NCBI GenBank assembly: GCA_945909635.1
Contig: OX246690.1
Coordinates: 2,046,001 to 2,110,000 of the forward strand
Direction: 5' to 3'
Length of the DNA stretch: 64,000 nt
Origin: Clostridioides difficile_A
Lineage (GTDB): Bacteria > Bacillota > Clostridia > Peptostreptococcales > Peptostreptococcaceae
The translations under genes and the position numbers were made by a program. This document shows, in pieces, positions 46,644 through 55,082 of this stretch. Every line of letters starts with the position of its first letter. The first letter of the stretch is position 1. A model generated the notes under the pieces. It saw nothing but the letters and a program-made list of their open reading frames with translations, was not told the DNA's origin and searched no databases.

Positions 46644-47132
46644 TTATGATAAACTTAAACATTCTTCTATATATTGACTATATACATATCCAGAATATTT
46701 TTTTCCATTTCTATCAATATTAACCCTTGCCCATTTGCCAACACTATAACATACTTCAACTTTAAAACCATCAGGAATTGTAGTTATAATTCTAGAGTCT
46801 AATGTTCTATCATTTCTAAGTTCTAAACTTAAGCCATTCGTTCTTATATTTCCTACATAATTCTTTTTTCTATTTTTTACTATACCATTACTATTGCTTT
46901 TAGCATTGCTTAATTTTTCTAAATATTTATAAAGTAACCAACCTTTGTCATAATTACTTTCAACTTCTGCCCATATTCCATCGACACATTTTAACTTAAC
47001 AATTTTACCTTCTGGTATACTTTTCAACTTCATACTATTTATGTCTGGTCTTTCTCTTAAATTTAATTTAATTTTAGTCTTAAAATTGATGCTAGATTCG
47101 CCAAAACTTTTCAACATTAATTCAGATATCAT
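46644..47132 (-). CDS. two-SH3-domain protein controlled by c-di-GMP
   Basis: A 162-residue protein with two bacterial SH3 (SH3_3) domains: LNLRERPDINSMKLKSIPEGKIVKLKCVDGIWAEV (about residues 27-61) and LELRNDRTLDSRIITTIPDGFKVEVCYSVGKWARV (about 106-140), joined by a Lys/Asn-rich linker. SH3_3 domains usually bind peptidoglycan outside the cell, yet there is no signal peptide or TM segment. The start is the ATG after AGAGGAGGGCTTAAG. It lies directly behind a c-di-GMP-I riboswitch, so it belongs to the c-di-GMP regulon (motility, biofilm, surface). Confidence 0.8.
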   Translation of the reverse strand: MISELMLKSFGESSINFKTKIKLNLRERPDINSMKLKSIPEGKIVKLKCVDGIWAEVESNYDKGWLLYKYLEKLSNAKSNSNGIVKNRKKNYVGNIRTNGLSLELRNDRTLDSRIITTIPDGFKVEVCYSVGKWARVNIDRNGKKYSGYVYSQYIEECLSLS

Positions 47133-47196
47133 CTTAAGCCCTCCTCTTGCCAAATATTAAGTTATTAAAAATATATAACTTTAAAAAATACTTTCA

Positions 47197-47219
47197 ACAA
47201 AAAGAATTATTATCTTTTT
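47197..47219 (-). terminator. expression-platform terminator of the minus-strand c-di-GMP riboswitch
   Basis: AAAAAGATAATAATTCTTTTT stem-loop followed by GTTG on the minus strand, adjoining the aptamer's TTGCC strand. Confidence 0.7.
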
Positions 47220-47302
47220 GGCAACTGGCTGACATGACCTTTATTATATAAAGATTTTAGTCCCTATAGCTTTGCGTCATTAGATTTATCTAATATTGCC
47301 TA
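47220..47302 (-). ncRNA. c-di-GMP-I (GEMM) riboswitch, minus-strand copy
   Basis: Minus-strand order: GGCAATATTAGATAAATC, GACGCAAAGCTATAGGGACT, then GTCAGCCAGTTGCC. The conserved core is identical to the copy at 36520-36600. It precedes the SH3-domain gene by about 90 bp, with a terminator-like hairpin between, so c-di-GMP probably switches the gene off. Confidence 0.94.
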
Positions 47303-47694
47303 TATCTGAATAATAACATAATTTAAACAATTTAAAAATAATATTACATCAAATTTTATATTAATTAAATATAAATTAAATTTTTAATTAATAATAACCA
47401 AAAAATATCTTTATATTTATTAATTTAATTATTCTTCTTCATAATTCATCTAAAAAATAGTAATTTGTATATGATATTACTACTTTTAACAAATCTTTTT
47501 CAATAAATATTAATATATAAAAATAATCGATAATTTTTTACATCCTTAATTAATATAAAAAATTAATGATTAATAAAAACCTAAAGATAATTTGTATTAA
47601 TTATTCTCTTTTAAAAATTTTTACTACTCTATCTATGCTAAATCCTCTCTATACACTTTATCATAAGATGTATATATTTTACTTTTTAAATGAC
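47303..47694. other. AT-rich divergent intergenic region
   Basis: About 390 bp between the riboswitch and the ABC operon promoter. No ORF with a ribosome-binding site and no clear dyad seen. Confidence 0.4.
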
Positions 47695-47741
47695 TTGACA
47701 AACTAATGATATTATAATATTATCATTATAGACCGACGGTC
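47695..47741 (+). promoter_or_regulatory. promoter with palindromic operator upstream of the MacB-like ABC operon
   Basis: TTGACA (47695-47700), 17 bp, TATTAT (47718-47723) is a good sigma-A promoter. Just downstream, GACCGACGGTC (47731-47741) is a perfect 11 bp dyad at about +1, unusually GC-rich for this genome. TetR-type repressors often use such sites; no regulator gene adjoins the operon. Confidence 0.6.
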
Positions 47742-47824
47742 AGTTTAGATCTTATATTTATACCGATACTATAAAAAAATTCTAAAATTTTTAATACAAA
47801 ATTTTTAAGAAATGAGGATTATTT

Positions 47825-50155
47825 ATGCTAAAAAGAATATTATTAAAGGATTTAACACGAAATAAAGTAGTAACAATTACTCTATTTATTTTTATTTTAC
47901 TTGCATCAATGCTAGTATCTAGTTCAATAAATATCATTGTAGAGCTAACTGATTCAATGACTTCCTTGTTTCAAAAATCTCATACACCACATTATGTCCA
48001 AATGTATTCTGGGAAATTACAACAAAAAGAAATTGATAAGTTCTCAGCTAAAACTCCATATATAAAAAAACAGCAAACTTCCGAACTTCTAAATGTAAAT
48101 GGAGCTAATATTTTTCTAGGAAATAAAGTAGAAAATCAAGCTAATAGTGTACTAGAAAATAGTTTTACAAAACAAAACGATAAATTTGATTTTTTATTAG
48201 ATATGGACAATCAAATAATGCAAATAAAAGATGGAGAAATAGGTGTTCCTGTATATTATATGAAACAATCCAATTTGAAAATTGGAGATACTATAAAAAT
48301 TATTAATGGTAATTTCTTTATGGAATTTACAATAAAAGATTTTATACGTGACTCACAAATGAACCCTTCACTTGTTACTTCAAAGCGTTTTTTAATCAGT
48401 GATAATGATTGGAACACGTTAAAATCTAATATAGGAGAAAGCGAATATTTAATTGAATTTATATTAGATGATATAAATAAAATTAGTGAGTTTGAAACGT
48501 TATACCAATCAACTAAGCTCCCTCAAACAGGTACATCAGTGACTTATTCTATTTACAAATTACTAAATTCTTTGTCTGATGGGATTGTAATTACTATTAT
48601 CATCTTAATTAGTATTCTTCTTATTACAATTTCTATTTTATGTTTACGATTTACTTTAATTACAACGATTGAAGAAGATTATCGAGAAATTGGTGTTATG
48701 AAGGCCATTGGTATTAAAAATGGTAACATCCAAAACTTATATTTAATAAAATACTTGTTAATTGCATCTTTTGCAAGTTTTCTTGGTTACATACTCTCAT
48801 TATTTATAGGCCCTCTTTTTACAAAAAATATTTACATTTATATGGGAGCCATAGACAAAACCATTTTTAGTATTCTCGTTCCATTTATAGGTTCAGTTCT
48901 TGTATTTTTAAGTGTTGTATTCTTTTGTAAAGTTATACTTAAAAAATTCAAAAAAATATCAGTAATTAATGCATTAAGAGGTAACCGTTCTACTAACTCT
49001 GTAAAATATGGATTCAGTTTTCAAATACACAAAAATAAAATAACAAATACTAACATACTTTTAGGATTAAACGAAGTGTTTAAAAAAATTACAGTCTATG
49101 GATTGCTTTGTTTTGTATATACGATTTGTATTTTTATTATGACTGTACCAACTAATTTTTTAAATACTATTAAATCACCTGAATTTATCACTTATATGGG
49201 TGCTGGCAAGAGTGATATTCGTATTGATTTGCCTCAAACAAAACAAACTAAGCATCTTTTTAATTCTATACTAGAAAAAATTAATGTTGACAATGATGTT
49301 AAAAAGTATGAATCCTTTACAACAAGTTCATATAAAATAAAAAATAAAGATGGCAAGATAGAAAATATTAAAATAGAAAATGGAAACTTTAAAACTTTCC
49401 CACTGACATATGTAAAAGGTTCTGCACCAATGAAAGAAAATGAAATTGCATTGTCTGTCATAAATGCAAATGAACTAGAAAAAAGCATTGGAGATAATTT
49501 ATCAATTTTCTTAAAAGATAAAGAGTTGATTTTAACTGTTAGTGGAATATATCAAGACATTACCTATGGTGGTAAGACTGCAAAAGCTATGCTACCATCT
49601 AGTGAAGATAATATACTATGGCATATTGTAAATTTGAATTTAAAGCCTGGTGTCAATGTAGCAGATAAATTAAAGCAGTACAGCATAAATTATTACCCTG
49701 CTAAGATTACTGATATGAATAATTATACAAGTCAAACATTAGGTTCTGTTATCAGCCAATTAAGACTTGTTATAAAATTAGCTGTTGTTATATCTATTGC
49801 AATTTCTTCACTAATTACTGCGATGTTCTTTAAAATGCTCATTGCTAAGGATACGCCACAAACAGCAATTATGTTTAGCTTAGGATTTTCTACTAAAGAT
49901 ATACGCATTCAATACATTACTAGAGCTTTATTGATACTTATAATTGGAACTGTTTTAGGAGTCATTATGGCAAATACACTTGGACAAAAAATATCTGGAT
50001 TACTACTTTCTGGTATCTCAAATCTCCAGTTTGTAATAAATCCATTAATTGTATATGTGCTTTATCCATCAGTTTTAATTCTCACAGTATTAACTACAAT
50101 TATAGTAATTAGTAGAGCAATTAATAAAATAAAAATTATGTCTATTATAGAATAA
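47825..50155 (+). CDS. MacB/FtsX-type ABC transporter permease (module 3)
   Basis: A 776-residue permease with duplicated FtsX core: TM1 (residues ~15-37), large extracellular domain, TM2-4 (~250-375), TM5 (~420-440), a second extracellular domain and three C-terminal TM segments. Motifs: EEDYREIGVMKAIGIKNGNIQ and TPQTAIMFSLGFSTKDIR. It differs from modules 1 and 2 in having the permease gene before the ATPase gene and no two-component system. The start has GAGGATTATTT upstream. The substrate is unknown. Confidence 0.87.
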   Translation: MLKRILLKDLTRNKVVTITLFIFILLASMLVSSSINIIVELTDSMTSLFQKSHTPHYVQMYSGKLQQKEIDKFSAKTPYIKKQQTSELLNVNGANIFLGNKVENQANSVLENSFTKQNDKFDFLLDMDNQIMQIKDGEIGVPVYYMKQSNLKIGDTIKIINGNFFMEFTIKDFIRDSQMNPSLVTSKRFLISDNDWNTLKSNIGESEYLIEFILDDINKISEFETLYQSTKLPQTGTSVTYSIYKLLNSLSDGIVITIIILISILLITISILCLRFTLITTIEEDYREIGVMKAIGIKNGNIQNLYLIKYLLIASFASFLGYILSLFIGPLFTKNIYIYMGAIDKTIFSILVPFIGSVLVFLSVVFFCKVILKKFKKISVINALRGNRSTNSVKYGFSFQIHKNKITNTNILLGLNEVFKKITVYGLLCFVYTICIFIMTVPTNFLNTIKSPEFITYMGAGKSDIRIDLPQTKQTKHLFNSILEKINVDNDVKKYESFTTSSYKIKNKDGKIENIKIENGNFKTFPLTYVKGSAPMKENEIALSVINANELEKSIGDNLSIFLKDKELILTVSGIYQDITYGGKTAKAMLPSSEDNILWHIVNLNLKPGVNVADKLKQYSINYYPAKITDMNNYTSQTLGSVISQLRLVIKLAVVISIAISSLITAMFFKMLIAKDTPQTAIMFSLGFSTKDIRIQYITRALLILIIGTVLGVIMANTLGQKISGLLLSGISNLQFVINPLIVYVLYPSVLILTVLTTIIVISRAINKIKIMSIIE

Positions 50156-50165
50156 GGGGTATGTT

Positions 50166-50927
50166 ATGAATAATATTATAGAAGCTAAAAAAATTATTAA
50201 AGAGTATACTATTGGTAAAGGAAATGTACAACAAGTTTTGAAAGGAATAGATTTGTCAATTCAACATGGTGAATTTATATCTATTATGGGTTCTTCTGGC
50301 TCTGGTAAATCAACACTACTACATAACATAAGTGGAATGGATAAATTAACTTCTGGTACAGTCAAATTTTCGGGTGAAATGATTTCTAATCTGTCAGAAG
50401 AAGCATTATCAAAACTTCGATTAAAAAATATGGGATTTATATTTCAACAAAGTAATTTACTTAAAAATTTAAATATATTTGATAACATAATTATTTCTGC
50501 TTACTTAAGTAAAGAAAAAAATCGTCAAATAATCAATGAACAAGCAACAAAACTTATGGAAAAAATGAACATTCTAGAAATAAAAGATAAAGATATTACT
50601 CAAGTCTCTGGAGGTCAACTTCAAAGAGCTTCTATATGTCGTGCTTTAATTAATGATCCGAAAATTTTATTTGGAGATGAGCCCACAGGTGCACTTAACT
50701 CCAAGTTAACAAATGAAGTAATGGATATTCTTATAGATATTAATCAATTAGGTACAGCTATTATGCTTGTAACTCATGATGTAAAAGTAGCACTAAAAAC
50801 AGAACGAGTACTATTTATGTCTGATGGTATGATTGTTGGGGAAATTAAATTAGGTAAATTTAATAATCATGATTCAAAATACCGAGAAAATAAACTGATG
50901 AGTTGGCTATCAGAGTTAGGTTTTTAA
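50166..50927 (+). CDS. ABC transporter ATP-binding protein (module 3)
   Basis: A 253-residue ATPase: Walker A GSSGSGKST, Q-loop IFQQSNLLKNLNIFDN, signature VSGGQLQRASICRAL, Walker B ILFGDEPTGALNS and VTHDVKVALKTE. The Asn in ALNS replaces the usual Asp of the D-loop (LDS). It lies 10 bp after the permease gene with AAGGGGT as ribosome-binding site and powers that exporter. Confidence 0.9.
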   Translation: MNNIIEAKKIIKEYTIGKGNVQQVLKGIDLSIQHGEFISIMGSSGSGKSTLLHNISGMDKLTSGTVKFSGEMISNLSEEALSKLRLKNMGFIFQQSNLLKNLNIFDNIIISAYLSKEKNRQIINEQATKLMEKMNILEIKDKDITQVSGGQLQRASICRALINDPKILFGDEPTGALNSKLTNEVMDILIDINQLGTAIMLVTHDVKVALKTERVLFMSDGMIVGEIKLGKFNNHDSKYRENKLMSWLSELGF

Positions 50928-51028
50928 TTTTACTAAACTATTCACTTTATGTACTTTAAAGCTAATGACTTATTCAATGTTTGATGCTAAAATATAATTA
51001 ATAAAATTTAATTATAGGTGATTGCATT

Positions 51029-51874
51029 ATGAATATTACTAAAGGCATAACTTTACTCTTAACATTATCAATTGTAATATCAGTAGTAGGATGTTCCCCA
51101 AAAGAAAGTGCTAGTGAAGTAGCAAAACAATATATTGATAGAGTTAACTCTGGTGACTATGAAACAGCATATAGTTTATTAAGTAAGGATAGTAAGAAAA
51201 AAATTAGTATAGAAAATTTTGAAGAATTTCAAGATATTTTAGTTAATACAAAGAGAGTAATTAATTATAAAGTAGGTAAAGAAAAAACTATAAAAAAATA
51301 TAATTATGATGGAAAAAAGTATAAAAATGTAGTTAAATTAGAAGAATCTTTTGAGATAAAAAATATACTTTATAAAAGAAATGATTCTTTAAAAGTTTAT
51401 CGATATTTTGTAATTGAAAACAATAAATACAAACTATTATTACACGAAAGTTTTAAAAAAGACTTTGCTATCAATAGTATGTATCTCGCTCAACTTAAAC
51501 TTGATGATTACAAATTAGAAACTATTAAAGAAGTTGAAACCCTACTAAAAAAATCAATTTCTCTTAATCCTACTAATTCAGACCTATATTATGCACAAGC
51601 ATGTAATTATATGCGTTTTGATGGATTTCCTGGCTCTTCAGATGCGATAAATAATGCTTTTGATTCAATCAATAACTCTTTAAAGTACTTAGATAAAATA
51701 GATTCTGATTACAAAAAAAAGATGAGCGACATATACAATCTAAAAGGAGTTATACTTATGGCTAATAAAAGATTTGATGAGGCAAGACAGTGTTTAAATA
51801 AGTCATTATACTTTAATAAAGATAATGAAGATCCAAAATCCAATCTAAATTCATTAGAGAGTCAGATAAACTAA
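51029..51874 (+). CDS. lipoprotein with DUF4878-like and TPR-like domains
   Basis: A 281-residue lipoprotein: signal peptide ending in SVVGC (Cys22). Residues ~28-150 form a DUF4878/NTF2-like domain (VAKQYIDRVNSGDYETAYSLLSKDSKKK), and the C-terminal half contains TPR-like helices (LYYAQACNYMRFDGFPGSSDAINNAF, YNLKGVILMANKRFDEARQCLNKSLYFN). The start has ATAGGTGAT upstream. It is 100 bp downstream of the exporter ATPase gene and may be in the same transcript; role unknown. Confidence 0.75.
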   Translation: MNITKGITLLLTLSIVISVVGCSPKESASEVAKQYIDRVNSGDYETAYSLLSKDSKKKISIENFEEFQDILVNTKRVINYKVGKEKTIKKYNYDGKKYKNVVKLEESFEIKNILYKRNDSLKVYRYFVIENNKYKLLLHESFKKDFAINSMYLAQLKLDDYKLETIKEVETLLKKSISLNPTNSDLYYAQACNYMRFDGFPGSSDAINNAFDSINNSLKYLDKIDSDYKKKMSDIYNLKGVILMANKRFDEARQCLNKSLYFNKDNEDPKSNLNSLESQIN

Positions 51875-51967
51875 CTATTTAGTTTTTTATCTATAAAAAA
51901 CATTTAATATATATTATTCAATGGTAAATAACAATTTTTCTGAAACTAATTACAATTTTAAACTATA

Positions 51968-52013
51968 AAAGACTTATTGTTATAAATTAATACTTGTAAT
52001 AATAAGTTTTTTA
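51968..52013 (+). terminator. intrinsic terminator of the lipoprotein gene
   Basis: AGACTTATTGTTA and TAATAATAAGTTTTTTA arms with a central loop and a T run. Confidence 0.65.
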
Positions 52014-52226
52014 TTTAAATTGAAAAACATAACTATTAAGATCTCGTTGTAAAAATTCAAATTAAAAACCTTAATAATTTTTCAATTATATTATTAATAA
52101 GATATTAACTAAATTCACACATCTAAACCTAAACACTGTTTATTAAGTGCCCTACACTATGTTATATAAAAGCATCTAAATACATTATCTCTATAATAAA
52201 TTAAACATTAGAATACCTCAAATAAT

Positions 52227-52272
52227 AAAAAAGAAGGTATAAAGAGCTACCCTCAAGCTCAATATACCTTAT
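52227..52272 (-). terminator. intrinsic terminator of the 54-residue gene
   Basis: AAGGTATA and TATACCTT outer arms with an inner GAGCTTGAGGGTAGCTC stem, followed by CTTTTTTATT on the minus strand. Confidence 0.75.
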
Positions 52273-52278
52273 AAATGT

Positions 52279-52443
52279 CTAAACTTCATTTTTTACTAAT
52301 TTTTCTATATCTTTGATAATATGTTCTTTAGATTTTTTTCCAGCTATAGCATCAAAAATTGCAACAGCCTTTTTCTCTCCAAATTTTTCTGCTACATCAT
52401 TAAAATCTAGAAATCTAACACTTTCTTTTTGTTTACCAAACAT
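52279..52443 (-). CDS. small protein of unknown function (54 residues)
   Basis: Not recognised as a named family. A small, soluble, mixed-charge protein: FGKQKESVRFLDFNDVAEKFGEKKAVAIFDAIAGKKSKEHIIKDIEKLV, predicted mostly helical. The start is the ATG with GAGAGGTGTTAT upstream; six more upstream codons are in frame. It has its own terminator, which supports a real gene. Confidence 0.6.
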   Translation of the reverse strand: MFGKQKESVRFLDFNDVAEKFGEKKAVAIFDAIAGKKSKEHIIKDIEKLVKNEV

Positions 52444-52461
52444 ATAACACCTCTCATACAC

Positions 52462-52967
52462 TTTTATATACTTATTATAACTTCTATATATTTATTTTTC
52501 ACCAATAAACGTTAGACAAATTAATTCCTTTATTTTTTCAGTCTGATTCTATTTTCAAAATTCCTAACAAAAACAGTTTATTCTACTCTATAAATAAAAA
52601 TAGACAATTTAATTTGTAGTAAATTTGATAATAAAATACAATGAACAAAATTTTATTTATTGTACTTTCAAAAACTTTTTATTAAAACTTATATGAGTTA
52701 TAAAAAATATATTACTATATGAAACATAAATATGTAAATATAATTATCCCAATATTCAATTTATTTAAAACAATAAAAAGTATAGTATATTGAATAGCAA
52801 CACTATACAATTCTCAATATAATCTGTAATAAAAAAATACTCTAAATTTTTAATTTTTTGTATACAATTATAAAAAATCAATAAAAATATATAATTATAA
52901 GAATAAAATTTAGCACAATTTTAAACAACTAAATGCTACTAATATAAATAAATTATTGATACTAAAA
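52462..52967. other. AT-rich intergenic stretch, no gene seen
   Basis: About 500 bp, over 80% A+T. A small overlapping pair of dyads (GTATAGT...ACTATAC and TATATTGA...TCAATATA) lies near 52780-52820; no ORF with a ribosome-binding site. Confidence 0.4.
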
Positions 52968-53299
52968 TTATACATTAAACTCTTCTAGAACCTTTATTGC
53001 GAATCTTGCGTTTGGATACGTAATAGACCCACCACCAATTACACCTATTTTTATTGCTTCTATAATTTCATCATTACTCGCGCCAGAATTAATACAACCC
53101 TCAATATGATAACAAATACATTCATCACATCTACTTAAAATAGAAATAGCTAATCCCATTAATTCTTTATTTTTTTTGCTTATAGCTCCTTCTGAATAAG
53201 CCTTATCATCAAGACTTCCAAATACTCTGAAAAATTCATCTGTATCACTTAATTTTTATTGTAAAACTTTCTATATTCCTTCATTTCTTTAGTATTCAT
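52968..53299 (-). pseudogene. frameshifted carboxymuconolactone decarboxylase/AhpD-like gene
   Basis: Reading from 53299 (ATG after GGAGGTAGAAC) gives MNTKEMKEYRKFYNKN and a stop; in another frame the sequence continues as KLSDTDEFFRVFGSLDD and onward into the ORF ending at 52968. Joined, the two parts make a ~110-residue CMD-family protein with the CxxC motif SRCDECICYHIEG. The break is at an A-rich run near 53250 (AATAAAAATTAAG). The family includes peroxidase-linked disulfide reductases. The break could be a real mutation or a sequencing error in the A run. Confidence 0.75.
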
Positions 53300-53458
53300 G
53301 TTCTACCTCCTATATTTATAAATAATTTTTTATAATAGTAGCACACTATATTTATGCTTTCAACATTAAATGCAAATTTTTAAATCATATTCAATAGATT
53401 AATTAATATAAGTTCTTAAAATTTTCAATATACCATATTAATTTCATTAAATAATATT

Positions 53459-53517
53459 TTTTCAGAGCTAAAACAAACATCTTAGTACATTTTAAATTAT
53501 ATATTTTAGCTCTGAAA
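53459..53517. repeat. 15 bp inverted repeat downstream of the SdpI-like gene
   Basis: TTTTCAGAGCTAAAA and TTTTAGCTCTGAAAA form perfect arms around a ~29 bp AT-rich loop. It lies after the SdpI-like stop codon on the minus strand but lacks a clear T run, so its role as terminator is uncertain. Confidence 0.5.
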
Positions 53518-53559
53518 AGCATTGCATTCATTTAAATATTATGATGATTATTGATTGTA

Positions 53560-54201
53560 TTAGTTATTTTTCATTGAAACTCTGTATATCAAATAAGAAT
53601 ATATAAATGGTAGTATTACAATTACAAAAATTACAAACATATTATAAAAAGGTATGTTAATAAAAGCATTAATAATTAACAATATCCCACCAATAATCCA
53701 AATCCATCCAGCTAAACGATGTGTCTTATTCCAATTGTCTTCATCATTAAGAGTCCATGGTGAAATTATTCCCATAGAATAATTTTTCTTACATTTAGGA
53801 AGATAATTTCCAAATAAAATAACTACTATCCCCAAAATCAATCCTGTATAAAAATTAAACTCCAAACTAATTCCTGTTGAATACAAAACCATCATTATTT
53901 GTAAGATGACTGCAAGTATAGCGACTCCCCATTTTGATAAATTTTGCATGACATTTGAAAAATTAGCCTTTTTAGGTTCATTTTCAAGTCTAAACCATGT
54001 ATACAAATGAACACATAGCATTAATAATGGTACCCCAAAAGATGCTATAAATTTTGGAGCATAATTATCTGGATTTCCATAAGTATCAAAATGAATTGCA
54101 ACTTCATTTGGTAGTCTATTGTAAAAATATATTGATACAATAAATGGTATAAAACATATTAATGTAGATAAAATAAATTGTTTATTTATCGCTTTTTTCA
54201 T
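53560..54201 (-). CDS. SdpI-family membrane immunity-like protein
   Basis: A 213-residue protein with about six TM segments. It contains the DUF1648 motif RLPNEVAIHFDTYGNPDNYAPKF (about residues 28-50) and the SdpI C-terminal domain (KCKKNYSMGIISPWTLNDEDNWNKTHRLAGWIW). In Bacillus, SdpI protects against the SdpC toxin and sequesters the repressor SdpR. The start is the ATG after AGAAGGGAGAAAAAGATA, inside the last codons of the ArsR/SdpR-like gene (20 bp overlap), so the pair is coupled. No SdpC toxin gene is nearby. Confidence 0.85.
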   Translation of the reverse strand: MKKAINKQFILSTLICFIPFIVSIYFYNRLPNEVAIHFDTYGNPDNYAPKFIASFGVPLLMLCVHLYTWFRLENEPKKANFSNVMQNLSKWGVAILAVILQIMMVLYSTGISLEFNFYTGLILGIVVILFGNYLPKCKKNYSMGIISPWTLNDEDNWNKTHRLAGWIWIIGGILLIINAFINIPFYNMFVIFVIVILPFIYSYLIYRVSMKNN

Positions 54202-54481
54202 TATCTTTTTCTCCCTTCTCCATAAATTGTGAAAACCAAAGCATAACCTCTTCAAAAACCGAAATGTTTATTTCATAGAAAATAAAATTTTTATACTTTG
54301 TCTCAAATATGAGTCCTGCCTTTTTTAATTGAGATAGATGATAAGAAATTGTGGCATTTGTCATATTAAATTTTTCACTAATTTCTCCTGCTGACATTTT
54401 ATTCCCCCTTAACATAAGTAATATTTCTCTTCTTACAGGGTCTGAAAGAGCTTTAAACGTTTCTGGAAAACCCAACACCAT
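54182..54481 (-). CDS. ArsR/SdpR-family repressor
   Basis: A ~99-residue winged-helix protein: TFKALSDPVRREILLMLRGNKMSAGEISEKFNMTNATISYHLSQLKKAGLI (residues 9-59) resembles SdpR, which represses the sdpRI operon. No metal-binding CxC is present, so it is not a metal sensor. The exact start is unclear; ATG 54481 is very close to AGAGAGG, and GTG or TTG codons follow within six bases. It overlaps the SdpI-like gene. Confidence 0.82.
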   Translation of the reverse strand: MVLGFPETFKALSDPVRREILLMLRGNKMSAGEISEKFNMTNATISYHLSQLKKAGLIFETKYKNFIFYEINISVFEEVMLWFSQFMEKGEKDNEKSDK

Positions 54482-54659
54482 CACCTCTCTATTTAGAATT
54501 TCATCTAATTAGAATATAGCATAGGTATTATTATATTTCAATATCTATTTAGAATTTTTTCTAAATACTTATTTTAAATTATCAAATAAAGTTTTTATTT
54601 TCTTTTAATAAGTTGATTTTACTTACATTTTATTTCTATTCAAATATCTTAACTTCAAA

Positions 54660-54697
54660 AATAAAAGAGCCTAGAAGTTAACTCTAGACCCTTATAT
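54660..54697 (-). terminator. terminator of the 44-residue gene
   Basis: Minus-strand GGGTCTAGAGTTAACTTCTAGGCTC folds on itself and is followed by TTTTATTTTT. Confidence 0.6.
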
Positions 54698-54735
54698 TTT
54701 ATATATTTCCTATATTTAAAATATAATGCATACAA

Positions 54736-54870
54736 TTATGCAACATATTCATATTTTGCTTTGTATTCTCTCATTGCATCATTCCAAGCTTCTTGTACTG
54801 TTACACCTTTTTTATTAGCGATTTTTTGTGCCAATTCGATTATCTTCATAGCTCTTCTTGATATATTCAT
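54736..54870 (-). CDS. small basic protein of unknown function (44 residues)
   Basis: A 44-residue ORF with a near-perfect ribosome-binding site (GTAGGAGGAG, 7 bases before ATG). The product begins MNISRRAMKIIELAQKIA and has a predicted helix-turn-helix-like pair of amphipathic helices (ANKKGVTVQEAWNDAM). A terminator follows, so this is a real transcription unit. It is too short to assign to a family. Confidence 0.65.
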   Translation of the reverse strand: MNISRRAMKIIELAQKIANKKGVTVQEAWNDAMREYKAKYEYVA

Positions 54871-55082
54871 AAACAACTCCTCCTACAAATTATTATATAT
54901 TTAATATAAATAAAATTAAAATTATATTTTTTTGATATATAATCTTTCTATATATAATATTACAATTTATATGTGTATTACATATGAACTGTATTAGAAG
55001 ATAATTAGAACTTTTAAAAGTCATTTGATATATTTTAATATAAGAAAATCACAACTACTTATAAAATTTAAAAGTTAATCAA

